DNA of 16,421 bases from Nocardioidaceae bacterium. Lineage in GTDB: Bacteria; Actinomycetota; Actinomycetes; Propionibacteriales; Nocardioidaceae. The notes beneath the pieces are model-generated. The model ran no database searches and was not told where the DNA came from. It saw only the letters and a list, made by a program, of their open reading frames with translations. Location: the NCBI GenBank assembly GCA_013696015.1, contig JACCZI010000186.1, positions 1 through 16,421 of the forward strand. The letters are read 5' to 3'. Positions 16,162 to 16,421 of this stretch are shown here, one piece after another (position 1 is the first letter of the stretch; every line of letters starts with the position of its first letter). The position numbers and the translations under genes are program-made.

Positions 16162-16421
16162 GACGGCCTTTCTGTGCGAGGCGGCTTTCCGCACGGTGCA
16201 CCTGTAACCGTGGCGACCTCGCTGACGATCCCGGGAAGGCACGATTTGCCCAACAGACGAACGATTGGCGTGGCCTTCACCGCCAGCTCCCCGAGCTCGG
16301 CAGCGGGGTCGGACAGCGCGATGATGGCGCCGCCAACCCCGAACTCTACCAGTGTGGGTGTCAGAACCAGGGTGCGGATCACCATGCTGAAGTCGGCTGC
16401 GCCGGACAGCGAGAAGTAGCC
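16158..16421 (-). CDS. Chorismate-binding enzyme, C-terminal end (PabB-like, partial)
   Basis: The gene enters from the right edge; 87 residues and the stop are visible. They start GYFSLSGAADFSMVIRTLV, followed by FGVGGAIIALSDPAAELGEL and AVKATPIVRLL, the conserved end of the chorismate-binding domain. The family arginine (in VIRT), the glycines of GVGGAI, and the E and K of GELAVKA (four residues apart) are all kept. Members include PabB (aminodeoxychorismate synthase, folate), TrpE (anthranilate) and salicylate/isochorismate synthases. The GYFSL-GAAD wording looks closest to PabB. After the normal end of the domain, about 28 extra residues (KSCLPGIVSEVATVTGAPCG and more) run to the TGA, which overlaps the korA GTG by 4 nt. 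An ATG at 16385 is internal, not the start. Confidence 0.8.
   Translation of the reverse strand, partial: GYFSLSGAADFSMVIRTLVLTPTLVEFGVGGAIIALSDPAAELGELAVKATPIVRLLGKSCLPGIVSEVATVTGAPCGKPPRTERPS
16167..16173 (-). promoter_or_regulatory. Ribosome binding site deciding the korA start
   Basis: On the minus strand AGAAAGG precedes the korA GTG (16159-16161) by 5 nt. It supports the GTG over the ATG at 16242 and lies within the last codons of the upstream PabB-like gene. Confidence 0.6.

Noticed and set aside
16192..16212. Inverted repeat CACGGT/ACCGTG just upstream of korA, possible operator
   Set aside because: Only 6 bp per arm with a 9-nt spacer, inside the coding tail of the PabB-like gene; too weak to call in GC-rich DNA.
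14782..16419. Long open frame on the plus strand opposite korA
   Set aside because: Low-complexity Arg/Gly/Glu-rich translation with no recognisable motif, fully antisense to a clear korA.
1..16421. CRISPR arrays, tRNA or rRNA genes, insertion sequences, toxin-antitoxin pairs or phage genes
   Set aside because: I looked for repeats with regular spacers, transposase motifs and small paired genes on both strands and saw none; the window is almost filled by recognisable core genes.

Overview
The window reads as chromosomal core metabolism of a high-GC Gram-positive bacterium (Actinomycetota). The case rests on strongly GC-biased codon use, frequent GTG starts, the nuo gene order, long hydrophilic C-terminal tails on NuoH and NuoJ, a prenyl synthase fused by overlap to the end of the nuo operon, and a KorA that closely resembles the actinobacterial/mycobacterial type. 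A Nocardioides-like (Propionibacteriales) host is plausible, but that is inference only.

Left part (1-9481, + strand): the distal end of a respiratory complex I operon, comprising the C-terminus of nuoG and then nuoH, nuoI, nuoJ, nuoK, nuoL, nuoM and nuoN. Nearly every junction is a 1-8 nt overlap, and only nuoK-nuoL has a short gap. A long-chain polyprenyl diphosphate synthase follows with a 1-nt stop/start overlap to nuoN. Complex I passes electrons from NADH to menaquinone and pumps protons, and the prenyl synthase probably makes the menaquinone side chain, so the operon joins the enzyme to the supply of its quinone substrate.

Middle (9482-12302, + strand): a small hairpin, then an unassigned class I SAM-dependent methyltransferase with its own ribosome binding site. 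A 181-bp intergenic region follows with a tandem 11-nt repeat resembling an actinobacterial PHO box. It precedes a Tat-exported DUF839/PhoX-family protein, probably a secreted alkaline phosphatase. A strong hairpin (13-bp perfect stem plus inner stem) lies between this gene and the convergent gene on the right.

Right part (12303-16421, - strand): a tightly overlapped set read right to left. It starts with the C-terminus of a chorismate-binding enzyme (PabB-like, cut by the window edge), then korA and korB (2-oxoglutarate:ferredoxin oxidoreductase), then a RarD-type EamA permease. All three junctions are 4-nt overlaps (GTGA or ATGA), which suggests one translationally coupled operon.

I found no CRISPR array, tRNA, rRNA, insertion sequence, phage gene or clearly novel defence or biosynthetic system. 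The points most worth a second look are the possible PHO box before the PhoX-like gene, the PabB-like end overlapping korA with an unusual tail, the unassigned methyltransferase, and the coupling of a RarD transporter to korAB.
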